From: Gammaproteobacteria bacterium
Lineage (GTDB): Bacteria > Pseudomonadota > Gammaproteobacteria > Steroidobacterales > MnTg04
Length of the DNA stretch: 6,227 bases
NCBI GenBank assembly: GCA_027297845.1
Contig: JAPUHG010000007.1
Span: 1 to 6,227 of the forward strand
Direction of reading: 5' to 3'
Numbering within the stretch: the stretch's first letter is position 1; each line of letters opens with the position of its first letter. Made by a program: the position numbers and the translations under genes. A model generated the notes under the pieces. The model was given only the letters and a program-made list of their open reading frames with translations, did no database searches and was not told where the DNA came from. This document shows positions 1 to 6,227 of this stretch, piece by piece.

Positions 1-600
1 GGCGGATGCAAAATGCGTGTCGGTTAGGCCCGGCAACAACGCGTTGACGCGGATACCATCGGCAGCAAATTCTTTTGCCATCGCTTGCGCCATGGATATG
101 AGGGCAGCCTTGCTGATTGAATAAATTCCCTGCCAGTGTCCGGCGCGTACGCCGTTGACCGATGAGACCAGGACAATGTTTCCGCCACCCTTGTTTTTCA
201 TTCTTTTGGCGGTCTCCCTCGCGAGATAAAAGCTGCCGCGCAGATTGACCTCGATCACCTTGTCGACCGCATCCATTCCCACGTCCAGCATCGGCCCGAA
301 ATGCGGATTGGCTGCTGCGTTACTGAGTAAAATATTGGGTGCGCCTGGACCTTTTTCCATTTCCGCCAGCAAATGGTCCGTTGCATCTGGGTCTCCGGCG
401 TGGCTTGCGATGGGCGTAACCTGCCCGCCAGCGGCGAGAATCGTTTCCGTCGTCTGTTGCAGGTTTTCCTGTTTGCGACTGGTAATGACGACGTGCGCAC
501 CATGCTCGGCGAGCAGGATCGCACTGGCCGCGCCAATCCCTCTGCTGGCACCGGTTATCAACGCAGTCTTCCCGGTCAGGTTAAACAAGGCTGAGCTCAT
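1..600 (-). CDS. Short-chain dehydrogenase/reductase (SDR), DHRS4-like, 3' end outside window
   Basis: A classical SDR: an NAD(P)(H)-dependent oxidoreductase with a Rossmann fold, acting on an alcohol/carbonyl pair in the cytoplasm. The 200 visible residues start at the ATG whose complement ends at base 600, preceded by a good Shine-Dalgarno (AAGGGGA on the minus strand, 606-612). Visible motifs are the cofactor loop TGASRGIG (residues 16-23), the NAAANP stretch (94-99, replacing the usual NNAG), and the active-site tetrad Asn119, Ser147, Tyr160 and Lys164 (YSISK), followed by the PG motif at 190-191. The second strand ends in Ser-Arg (41-42) with no acidic residue, which in this family usually means NADP(H). 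The N-terminal and NAAANPxFGP wording resembles DHRS4-like carbonyl reductases. The protein continues off the window; about 50 more residues would be normal. It diverges from the SDR gene at 680. The substrate is unknown. Confidence 0.93.
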   Translation of the reverse strand, partial: MSSALFNLTGKTALITGASRGIGAASAILLAEHGAHVVITSRKQENLQQTTETILAAGGQVTPIASHAGDPDATDHLLAEMEKGPGAPNILLSNAAANPHFGPMLDVGMDAVDKVIEVNLRGSFYLARETAKRMKNKGGGNIVLVSSVNGVRAGHWQGIYSISKAALISMAQAMAKEFAADGIRVNALLPGLTDTHFASA

Positions 601-679
601 CAATTTCCCCTTAACAGCGGGCAAAAAAACCACTGGCGAAGTAGAATAAGTCGTCCAGTACCCACGGGAGAATAGCAGG
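601..679. promoter_or_regulatory. Divergent intergenic region between two SDR genes
   Basis: This 79 bp gap must hold the 5' control signals of the leftward SDR gene and probably those of the rightward block. The ribosome binding site of the leftward gene is clear (minus-strand AAGGGGA, 606-612). That of the rightward gene is probably GGGAG at 666-670, 9 nt before the ATG at 680. An A7 run lies at 623-629. AT-rich hexamers occur around 642-648 (TAGAAT on plus, TATTCT on minus), but neither has a convincing -35 partner at normal spacing, so I do not assign promoter elements. The role is inferred from gene orientation. Confidence 0.5.
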
Positions 680-1525
680 ATGTCGAGCAGCGGCGCGAGC
701 AGAGCGCTAATCACCGGTGCGGCCAGCGGCCTGGGTAAATCGTTGGCCCTGCGTTTCGCGGTGGAGGGTTGGCGGGTCGCTATTTGTGACCTCGATGAAG
801 AGCGCGTCCGCCAGACTGCCGACGAGATTGATTGCGCCGGTGGTATTGGCATGTCCTTTCGGGCGGATGTCACCAGTGAGCAGGACCTGCTACAAGTCGC
901 CGAATCGATTTCCGAAAACTGGGGGGGGCTGGATGTATTGGTATGTAATGCCGGTATTGCAACCGCTGGCCGTATCGACGAGACCTCGATGGAGGAATGG
1001 AGACGTATTTTTGAAGTGAATTTTTTTGGTGTTTTGACGACGGTCCGCACCATGCTGCCGTTGGTTGCCAGGGGCGGGCATCTCATTAATGTCGCATCAT
1101 TTGCCGGGATCGCCGCGGCTCCCGGCCTGGTCGCCTACAACACGACGAAGGCGGCGGTAATTTCTTTCTCCGAGAGTTTGCGGGCCGAACTTGTCGATAG
1201 AGACATTGGCGTCAGCGTCACCTGCCCCGCTTTTTTCAAAAATCGACTGATGGAGACCTCCGGAGCGGCCCATGACAAAACACGCGCAATGGTTGAACGA
1301 TTCATGGAGCGCAGCAAGATCAGCGCGGACGATGTTGCGGAGCAGATGTTCAGATCCGTCGAGTCTCGGCAGTTTATGCTGATCGCCCATGCCGATGCTC
1401 GTTGGTATTGGCGGTTGAAAAGATATTTCCCGGAATTGTATTTTCGCAGCCTGAAAAGGATGGCTCGAAGCACGAGTCGCGCCGGGAAAAACGATCACAC
1501 CAGGCAGAGTGAAAATGTCGGGTAA
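680..1525 (+). CDS. Short-chain dehydrogenase/reductase (SDR), classical type
   Basis: A 281-residue NAD(P)-dependent oxidoreductase of the classical SDR superfamily, predicted to be cytoplasmic. The cofactor loop TGAASGLG is at residues 12-19. Asp37 ends the second strand and suggests a preference for NAD(H). DV at 63-64 and the NAG motif at 90-92 follow. The active-site residues are Asn114, Ser140, Tyr153 and Lys157, with the normal 13-residue Ser-Tyr spacing. After the active site, the usual PG is replaced by CPAFF (182-186). A basic, aromatic tail rich in Arg/Lys/Trp/Tyr runs from about residue 235 to the end and could contact membrane or substrate. The start is the ATG at 680 with GGGAG upstream; the next in-frame Met is residue 58, beyond the cofactor loop. 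The 3' end overlaps the receiver gene by 11 nt, so the two are probably co-translated. The gene contains G8 (921-928) and T7 (1021-1027) runs. The substrate cannot be assigned. Confidence 0.93.
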   Translation: MSSSGASRALITGAASGLGKSLALRFAVEGWRVAICDLDEERVRQTADEIDCAGGIGMSFRADVTSEQDLLQVAESISENWGGLDVLVCNAGIATAGRIDETSMEEWRRIFEVNFFGVLTTVRTMLPLVARGGHLINVASFAGIAAAPGLVAYNTTKAAVISFSESLRAELVDRDIGVSVTCPAFFKNRLMETSGAAHDKTRAMVERFMERSKISADDVAEQMFRSVESRQFMLIAHADARWYWRLKRYFPELYFRSLKRMARSTSRAGKNDHTRQSENVG

Positions 1526-2750
1526 AGCACTGGTTGTCGACGACTCGACCTCGGCACGAGCGATTTTGTCGCAACAGCTGAGGGATCAGCAGATCGAAGT
1601 TGACGCAGTCGATTCGGGAGAGGCGGCGCTACGCTACCTGGAAGCGGAACACCCCGACGTCATTTTTATGGATCACCTGTTGCCGGGTATGGATGGTTTC
1701 GCGGCGTTGCGTGCGATAAAGGAGAATCCTGAGACCTGCAACATCCCGGTGTTGATGTACACATCGAAACGCGGCGAGGTCTATCTGAATCAGGTTCGTG
1801 AATTGGGCGCCGCCGGGGTCTTGCCAAAGGGCAACAAGCCAATTCAAGTATCGAAGGTTTTGCGTTCCCTTCGTCTGGTATCGCCTGAAAGCCGGAGGAA
1901 AAGCCAGGGTAATGGCGATGTGGCGGCTGCAAGCAGGACCGGAAATCCTGATCTGATATTGCGGGACTTGCATCAGCGATTCCGCGCCCTGGAGGCCAGC
2001 CTCGGTATTTCGATAGACCAGGATGAGAATAATGATAATTTTTCCATCGGCGGGCGGCGCAAAAAAGACGCATGGCAGTGGGCAACTATTGCCCTGGGCA
2101 TAATTTGTCTTGGTCTCGGATTTCAGTTTTCGAAGTCTCTGGACAAAGTGGCGATTTTGCAGTCCCGGGTCCAGGTTCAGGAGCAGGCAATCGATAATCT
2201 GCGCAATGGCATGGCGCGTGACTTATCGCGGCTTAGCCGTGGTCTGGCTGGCGGCGAAGTTGAATCATTGGGCGCCAACGCCGCGGGCGTCGATCTCGAA
2301 GCATTGGAATGGGCTTTGAATCTGGATCAGTGGGTCGATCCAGGAACCAGGCCGCTGGGAGATGTCCGGCTGGCCACGCTTGAAGGGCTGCTGGGTCGGC
2401 TGGACAAAATTGGATTCGGGGGTGTGATTACCTTGAATGTGCATAGCGGGATGTTTTGTCAGACACGCGGAGCGGACGGCTGGGGGATAGCCGGAGCGAG
2501 CCAGATCGTCAGTCAATGCGATCGCGTCGCTGTGCTGGACGCGGATCAGCAGTCACCCGCATTTTCAAAGTTTCTTGGCGCATCGCCAATCCTGGCCGAC
2601 GGACGGATTCGACTGGAAATAATCGCTCATGGGGACGCCAGTCCATTGATGGGATATCCCGAAGATGCCGCGTCGATAAGCGCCGCTACATGGAATAGTA
2701 TCGCGGCGCTAAACAATCGAGTCGAAACCAGGCTACTGCAAACCAATTAG
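1515..2750 (+). CDS. Receiver-domain protein with one membrane span and an unassigned C-terminal domain
   Basis: A 411-residue protein from the ATG at 1515; a GTG at 1509 would add two residues. Residues 3-121 form a CheY-like receiver domain with the acidic pair Asp9-Asp10, phospho-acceptor Asp53 in a FMDHLLPGMDG context, Thr83, and Lys105 followed by Gly rather than Pro. All residues needed for phosphotransfer are present. A polar linker (about 122-180) leads to a basic patch, RRKK (181-184), and one hydrophobic span (about 187-205). A short heptad-like helix follows (about 209-241), then a C-terminal domain (about 260-411) that I cannot assign with confidence. It contains Cys315 and Cys335, an IIAHGD segment near 369-374, and NNRVE near its end. 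The basic residues before the span predict receiver inside and C-terminal domain in the periplasm. There is no HTH, GGDEF, EAL or histidine kinase domain. The 5' end overlaps the upstream SDR gene. A cognate kinase is not in the window. Confidence 0.88.
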   Translation: MSGKALVVDDSTSARAILSQQLRDQQIEVDAVDSGEAALRYLEAEHPDVIFMDHLLPGMDGFAALRAIKENPETCNIPVLMYTSKRGEVYLNQVRELGAAGVLPKGNKPIQVSKVLRSLRLVSPESRRKSQGNGDVAAASRTGNPDLILRDLHQRFRALEASLGISIDQDENNDNFSIGGRRKKDAWQWATIALGIICLGLGFQFSKSLDKVAILQSRVQVQEQAIDNLRNGMARDLSRLSRGLAGGEVESLGANAAGVDLEALEWALNLDQWVDPGTRPLGDVRLATLEGLLGRLDKIGFGGVITLNVHSGMFCQTRGADGWGIAGASQIVSQCDRVAVLDADQQSPAFSKFLGASPILADGRIRLEIIAHGDASPLMGYPEDAASISAATWNSIAALNNRVETRLLQTN

Positions 2751-2789
2751 CGATCCGTTCGCTGTTAGCAATTGAAAAATATTGAACCC

Positions 2790-2794
2790 GGAGA
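2790..2794 (+). promoter_or_regulatory. Shine-Dalgarno site that decides the start of the saccharopine-dehydrogenase-like gene
   Basis: GGAGA sits 5 nt before the ATG at 2800. A TTG at 2782 is in frame and would add six residues, but it lacks an upstream site of this quality, and the added residues precede the start of the Rossmann fold. The ATG is therefore preferred. Confidence 0.65.
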
Positions 2795-2799
2795 CCGGC

Positions 2800-3858
2800 A
2801 TGAATAGTAAAACGTGGATGATTTATGGGGCGAACGGGTATACCGGTGAGTTGATCGCCCGTGAGGCGGCCAGGCGGGGGAGCAAGCCGGTGCTTGCCGG
2901 CAGGTCGTCCGCAAAAATTGATCCCCTGGCTGCAGAACTGGAACTGGAAAGCCGGACTTTTTCACTGGACGATGCGGAGGCGACCAGGCAGTGCCTGTCC
3001 GGCATCGCGCTGGTCGTGCATTGTGCCGGGCCGTTTTCCGCAACCGCAAAACCGATGCTGGAAGCGTGTCTGGCAGGTGGCACCCACTATCTCGATATCA
3101 CCGGCGAGATAGACGTTTTCGCTTACGCGCACGGGCTGCATCAACGAGCTGCAGATGCGGGCATCGTCCTGTGTCCTGGCGCCGGGTTTGATGTTACTCC
3201 CACCGATTGCTTGGCCGCTGCGCTCAGCGAAACGTTGCCTAAGGCCAGCCATTTGGCGCTGGGTTTCGATTCCCAATCGAGGATGAGCCAGGGAACGGCG
3301 AAGACCTCCATCGAGGGGTTGGCCAAAGGCGGGCGAATCAGGGAGAAGGGTAAACTGGTTGTGGTTGGACTTGGCTATGAAAGCAGGCAGATCGATTTTG
3401 GTAACGGCGAGAAATGCGCCATGACCATACCCTGGGGAGACGTTGCGACGGCGAACTATTCCACCGGCATACCCAACATCAAGGTATTTGTGCCGGTGTC
3501 CCCGAAATTGGTAAAAAGAATGCGTATGTTAAACAGAGTGCGGTTTCTTCTGGGGCTCGGTTTGGTGCAGAGTTATTTGAAAAGGAAGGTGGGCAAAGGG
3601 AGTCGCGGGCCGAGTGATGAGCAACGGGAAAATCAACCTACTTATGTCTGGGGTGAAGTTACCAATGAAGCCGGTGAGCGCAGAACCGGCAGGATCAAAA
3701 CGGCGAACGGTTACGCATTGACGGTTACCGCTGCGCTTGCCCTGGTGGATATTGTTTTCGATGGCAACTTTCCGGGTGGTTATTACACGCCATCGTTGCT
3801 CGCGGGAAAAGGCCTGATCGAGCGCTTGCCGGGTTCAGGAAAAATAGAAATTACTTGA
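2800..3858 (+). CDS. Saccharopine dehydrogenase-like NAD(P)-binding protein (trans-acting enoyl reductase-type family)
   Basis: A 352-residue predicted cytoplasmic reductase. The N-terminal Rossmann fold has the dinucleotide loop GANGYTG at residues 10-16. GRS at 34-36 closes the second strand, its Arg35 suggesting NADP(H). VVHCAGPFS spans about 72-80, HYLDITGE 96-103 and CPGAGFDVTPTD 125-136. These are hallmarks of the saccharopine dehydrogenase NADP-binding family, and the GTAKTS stretch (165-170) with a following GGRIREKGK segment recalls the trans-acting enoyl reductase branch. In known members the branch reduces double bonds on lipid or polyketide-like precursors. True lysine-pathway saccharopine dehydrogenases are generally longer, so a lysine role is unlikely. 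A 49 bp gap separates it from the receiver gene and 76 bp from the hydrolase gene, both in the same direction. The substrate is unknown; family membership is secure but the precise reaction is not. Confidence 0.9.
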   Translation: MNSKTWMIYGANGYTGELIAREAARRGSKPVLAGRSSAKIDPLAAELELESRTFSLDDAEATRQCLSGIALVVHCAGPFSATAKPMLEACLAGGTHYLDITGEIDVFAYAHGLHQRAADAGIVLCPGAGFDVTPTDCLAAALSETLPKASHLALGFDSQSRMSQGTAKTSIEGLAKGGRIREKGKLVVVGLGYESRQIDFGNGEKCAMTIPWGDVATANYSTGIPNIKVFVPVSPKLVKRMRMLNRVRFLLGLGLVQSYLKRKVGKGSRGPSDEQRENQPTYVWGEVTNEAGERRTGRIKTANGYALTVTAALALVDIVFDGNFPGGYYTPSLLAGKGLIERLPGSGKIEIT

Positions 3859-3934
3859 AGACCTGCGCGGCGGACCCATATCTAGCGCGACCGCGACGGA
3901 GTCAGGCGCTACCAGGCAAAGGCTGACAGCAATC

Positions 3935-4918
3935 ATGGCAGAATTCAGACCCGCAAGATTTTTGCGAAATCGCCACGCACAATCGATTCTCAGCGGCTTG
4001 AATATTCGGCAGCCGGTGGTTCGGTTTCGTGGTCGGAACATGCTGCAGGCGTCACGATCAATGTTGCTGGATTGTGGTGAGGGGGTAACCTGGCATGGTT
4101 ATTATTCGCCTCATCTTGAAGCGAAGTCTGGTGCACGCAAGCTGGCGATCCTGATTCATGGCTGGGAAGGGAGCGCCCACTCTCTATACTTGATATCCGC
4201 CGCTGATTATTTGTACCGGCAAGGCTTCGAAATTTTTCGCCTCAATATGCGTGATCATGGACTTACGCATCATCTGAATGTCGAACTGTTCCATTCCGGT
4301 CGAATTACGGAAGCGGTTGGTGCGGTGTCGAGATTGCAAAGCCTGTTTCCCGAACACGCGCTCTATCTTGGCGGGTTTTCGCTCGGCGGAAATTTCTGTC
4401 TGAGAATCGCGGCCAGGGCGCCCAGTGCAAATATCGATCTGAAAAAAGTAGTTGCGGTCTGCCCGGTTCTTGAGCCACGCCATACTATTGAGGCACTCGA
4501 TAGCGGCTTTTTTGGTTACCAGAAATATTTCGTGGCCAAGTGGCGACGCTCGCTGAATATCAAACAGAAACTATTTCCGGATATTTACGACTTTTCGAAC
4601 ATTCCCTGGACGAATGGATTGATGGACATGACCGAGAGGTTCGTTGACGCTTATGCTCCTTATCCGGATTTGAAAACCTATTTGTCGGATTATGCGATCA
4701 CCGGCGATAAGCTTGCCGGTTTGCTGATCCCATCGACGCTGATCTCGGCAAAAGACGATCCGATGATTCCAATAGGTGATCTCGATCGAGTGGCCAGGAC
4801 TGAGGCGTTGGCTATCGTGGTGACCGATTATGGCGGTCACTGTGGTTTTCTTGAAAATCTGAACGGCAGCAGCTGGATCGATAGCCAAATCCATCGCCAA
4901 TTCATGGAAGTCACTTGA
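3935..4918 (+). CDS. Alpha/beta hydrolase, YheT family
   Basis: A 327-residue serine hydrolase with the alpha/beta fold. The N-terminus FRPARFLRNRHAQSIL (4-19) matches the opening typical of YheT-type (COG0429) hydrolases. The oxyanion-region motif HGWEGS lies at 75-80, and RLNMRDHG at 102-109 is another family signature. The nucleophile elbow GGFSLGGN (146-153) places the catalytic Ser at 149. The acid is Asp274 or Asp275 in AKDDPMIP, and the base is His302 in GGHCGF, so the triad is complete and the length is normal. Characterised relatives hydrolyse short-chain esters or lipids, and bacterial substrates are mostly undefined. The start is the ATG at 3935 with only a weak, distant AAAGG upstream (3918-3922). 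The stop overlaps the TTG start of the next gene. No signal peptide is visible, so it is probably cytoplasmic or loosely membrane associated. Confidence 0.93.
   Translation: MAEFRPARFLRNRHAQSILSGLNIRQPVVRFRGRNMLQASRSMLLDCGEGVTWHGYYSPHLEAKSGARKLAILIHGWEGSAHSLYLISAADYLYRQGFEIFRLNMRDHGLTHHLNVELFHSGRITEAVGAVSRLQSLFPEHALYLGGFSLGGNFCLRIAARAPSANIDLKKVVAVCPVLEPRHTIEALDSGFFGYQKYFVAKWRRSLNIKQKLFPDIYDFSNIPWTNGLMDMTERFVDAYAPYPDLKTYLSDYAITGDKLAGLLIPSTLISAKDDPMIPIGDLDRVARTEALAIVVTDYGGHCGFLENLNGSSWIDSQIHRQFMEVT
4906..4910 (+). promoter_or_regulatory. Shine-Dalgarno site supporting a TTG start inside the hydrolase gene
   Basis: GGAAG lies 4 nt before a TTG at 4915 that overlaps the hydrolase stop codon (TTGA, 4915-4918). 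An in-frame stop at 4882-4884 limits the reading frame upstream, and no ATG or GTG occurs between that stop and the TTG. This supports the TTG as the start of the small membrane protein, expressed by termination-reinitiation coupling. Confidence 0.5.
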
Positions 4919-5274
4919 ACATTGTTTGTGTCGGTGCCCGGATTGTGCTGCTGGCCATATTTCTTGGCGAAGGCGCCAGTCGTGTAATTGGCACGAACCA
5001 GCAGGTTATGGAATTCGTGGTCTATGGTTATCCCGACTGGCTGCGCGTCCTGACCGGTAGCGTTCAAGTTGCCAGTGTGTTGTTGCTCTGGTATCGAGAA
5101 ACTCGTCTGCTCGCTGCCGCCCTGGCTTTTCTGGTTATCGTCGGAACCGCGTTTAGCTACTGGCGCTATGACGATATGTCTGCCCTGTTGTACCCGGCCG
5201 CATGGATGGTGTTGCTGGGCTTTGCGGCCTGGCCGTTCAAGAGTGGTGATGGCGATACGGGCGGCGAGGTGTGA
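4915..5274 (+). CDS. DoxX-like small integral membrane protein
   Basis: A 119-residue protein with four predicted membrane helices, at roughly residues 4-22, 43-60, 64-83 and 89-107, and a short polar tail. The arrangement of GYPDWLRVLTGSVQVAS (38-54), a short Arg-containing turn (61-64) and a helix ending in an aromatic stretch resembles the DoxX-like family, whose bacterial members are small inner-membrane proteins mostly without a defined function. The start is taken as TTG at 4915; the next canonical option is GTG at 4945, which would cut into the first helix. The 4 nt overlap with the hydrolase stop and the GGAAG site argue for co-expression with the hydrolase. Its stop faces the peptidase gene across 26 bp. 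Membrane location is clear, while the family name is a pattern judgement. Confidence 0.75.
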   Translation: MNIVCVGARIVLLAIFLGEGASRVIGTNQQVMEFVVYGYPDWLRVLTGSVQVASVLLLWYRETRLLAAALAFLVIVGTAFSYWRYDDMSALLYPAAWMVLLGFAAWPFKSGDGDTGGEV

Positions 5275-5300
5275 GGCTTGCAACGAGAGCGAGTGATCGG

Positions 5301-6227
5301 CTACTCAGACGATAAATCGCGAACCAGTTGATCCAGAAATTCCTGTCCTTCAAAAAATGACTGAACGGCGATTCTTTCATCCATCCCATGGGCGCGGGTG
5401 TCATTAATATCGAAAAACATGCCGTTTAAGCCATAGGTCGGGATGCCGGCGTTCCTAAGATACAGGCCATCGGTAGCACCGGTGGCCATGATGGGCGTAA
5501 CGATAACCTCGGGCCACATCCTTCCTGAAATTTCTTCAACGGCATCAAAAAGCTCCGCGAGCATCGGCGAAGGGTCGCTTGGGACGGCATCCCAGATCGA
5601 GGTCACTTCGATCTGGTCATTCGCGATCAGCTCAAGCAGTTTCTCGTGAACTTCCACGGCAGACTCTCCCGGAAGGATTCGACAATTGATCACGGCGCTC
5701 GCCAGTTGAGGCAGTGCGTTTTCGGCATGCCCGCCTGACAGCATCGTGGCGACGCAGGTTGTACGCATCATCGAATTGAGTGTGGTATTTGTTGCCAGCC
5801 GCGCCGCGGCGTCCGGATCTGACGGCGATTGCGCGACTGCGAGCATGTCGGATGCGATTGCAGGAGGCTGGGTCGGAGCCATATTCTGAAAAAATAACCT
5901 CGTGCCTTCGTTCATGGTTACCGGAAACTTGTAGCCGGCAATATTGAGCAAGGCCTGCGCCAACTCATAGATGGCATTGTCCGCATCCGGTCTGGAGCTG
6001 TGGCCGCCCGGGTTTCTGACATCTATGCGATAGCTTTGATAAACCTTTTCGCTGACCTGGATAGCGTTAAAAACCTTGGTGCCGTCGATGATCAGGCCCA
6101 TGCCGCCCTCGTTAAGCGCGTACTCGGCCTCGATCAGTTGGCGATGATTTTTTAGCAGCCAGGCTATACCGTTATTGTCCCCACCCTCTTCGTCAGCGGT
6201 TAGCGCGACGATGATGTCCCGGTTTGG
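5301..6227 (-). CDS. M20 family metallopeptidase, 5' end outside window
   Basis: The C-terminal 308 residues of an M20 (ArgE/DapE/ACY1/CPG2-type) zinc peptidase or amidohydrolase, which hydrolyses peptide or N-acyl amide bonds. The reading frame is open to the window end, so the ATG at 6101 is internal and not the start. In fragment numbering, TADEEGG (10-16) carries the catalytic base Glu13 and the metal ligand Glu14, and ALNEGGMG lies about 37-44. GHSSRP (75-80) holds the His of the dimerisation (lid) domain that contacts substrate. His280, in AHGMDERI, is the final metal ligand. The first zinc-binding His and the bridging Asp would lie outside the window, as would any signal peptide. The sequence resembles the carboxypeptidase S / PM20D1-like branch. 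The gene is convergent with the DoxX-like gene and probably belongs to another transcription unit. The substrate is not predictable from this part. Confidence 0.93.
   Translation of the reverse strand, partial: PNRDIIVALTADEEGGDNNGIAWLLKNHRQLIEAEYALNEGGMGLIIDGTKVFNAIQVSEKVYQSYRIDVRNPGGHSSRPDADNAIYELAQALLNIAGYKFPVTMNEGTRLFFQNMAPTQPPAIASDMLAVAQSPSDPDAAARLATNTTLNSMMRTTCVATMLSGGHAENALPQLASAVINCRILPGESAVEVHEKLLELIANDQIEVTSIWDAVPSDPSPMLAELFDAVEEISGRMWPEVIVTPIMATGATDGLYLRNAGIPTYGLNGMFFDINDTRAHGMDERIAVQSFFEGQEFLDQLVRDLSSE

Noticed and set aside
255..551. Minus-strand open frame of 98 codons
   Set aside because: It lies in another frame of the minus strand within the SDR gene at 1-600, which carries a full set of family motifs; the translation shows no domain.
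245..649. Plus-strand open frame of 134 codons
   Set aside because: It is antisense to the SDR gene at 1-600 and its low-complexity, Ala/Ser-rich translation is typical of a shadow frame.
2749..2763. Small hairpin (stem AGCGA/TCGCT, 5 nt loop) right after the receiver gene
   Set aside because: Only 5 bp of stem and no T run follows, so it does not qualify as an intrinsic terminator.
2800..3858. Lysine-pathway saccharopine dehydrogenase
   Set aside because: Only the NADP-binding portion and family signatures match; the length and the motifs after the Rossmann fold fit the trans-acting enoyl reductase-like branch better.
3855..3884. Possible promoter before the hydrolase gene (TTGAAG, then TATCTA after 18 bp)
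   Set aside because: The -35 matches only four bases and the -10 three of six; this is within chance expectation.
4837..5283. Minus-strand open frame of 148 codons
   Set aside because: It is antisense to the 3' end of the hydrolase gene and the whole DoxX-like gene; the Gln/His-rich translation has no recognisable domain or clear ribosome binding site.
5291..5306. Possible hairpin (GAGT/ACTC) in the convergent gap
   Set aside because: A 4 bp stem with an 8 nt loop and no T run on either strand; the 26 bp gap shows no convincing terminator.
6101..6101. ATG at 6101 (minus strand) as start of the M20 peptidase
   Set aside because: The frame stays open to the window end and the upstream residues contain the catalytic DEE motif, so the true start lies outside.

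Overview
The window reads as ordinary bacterial chromosome: tightly packed protein genes, moderate GC content, and Shine-Dalgarno-led or translationally overlapping starts. The protein families (a YheT-type hydrolase, classical SDRs, a membrane-anchored receiver protein, an M20 peptidase) fit a gammaproteobacterium, probably an environmental or marine one. That placement is inferred from family resemblance only. I see no mobile element, tRNA, rRNA or CRISPR array.

Layout. A short-chain dehydrogenase (SDR) runs leftwards from 600 and leaves the window at base 1. An intergenic region of about 80 bp separates it from a rightward block of five genes: a second SDR (680-1525); a receiver-domain protein with one membrane span and an unassigned C-terminal domain (1515-2750); a saccharopine-dehydrogenase-like NAD(P)-dependent reductase (2800-3858); a YheT-family alpha/beta hydrolase (3935-4918); and a small DoxX-like four-helix membrane protein (4915-5274). 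The last two overlap by 4 nt, and the SDR and receiver genes overlap by 11 nt, so each pair is probably translationally coupled. A convergent M20 metallopeptidase gene (5301 to beyond 6227) closes the window; its N-terminal part lies outside.

How the genes fit together. Three of the seven are NAD(P)-dependent oxidoreductases and one is a serine hydrolase of a family that acts on small esters or lipids. The block could therefore serve modification of a lipophilic or carbonyl-containing metabolite, but no substrate can be read from the sequence. The most unusual item is the receiver protein. It keeps a complete phosphorylation site but, in place of a DNA-binding or enzymatic output, it has a membrane anchor and a C-terminal domain predicted to lie in the periplasm.
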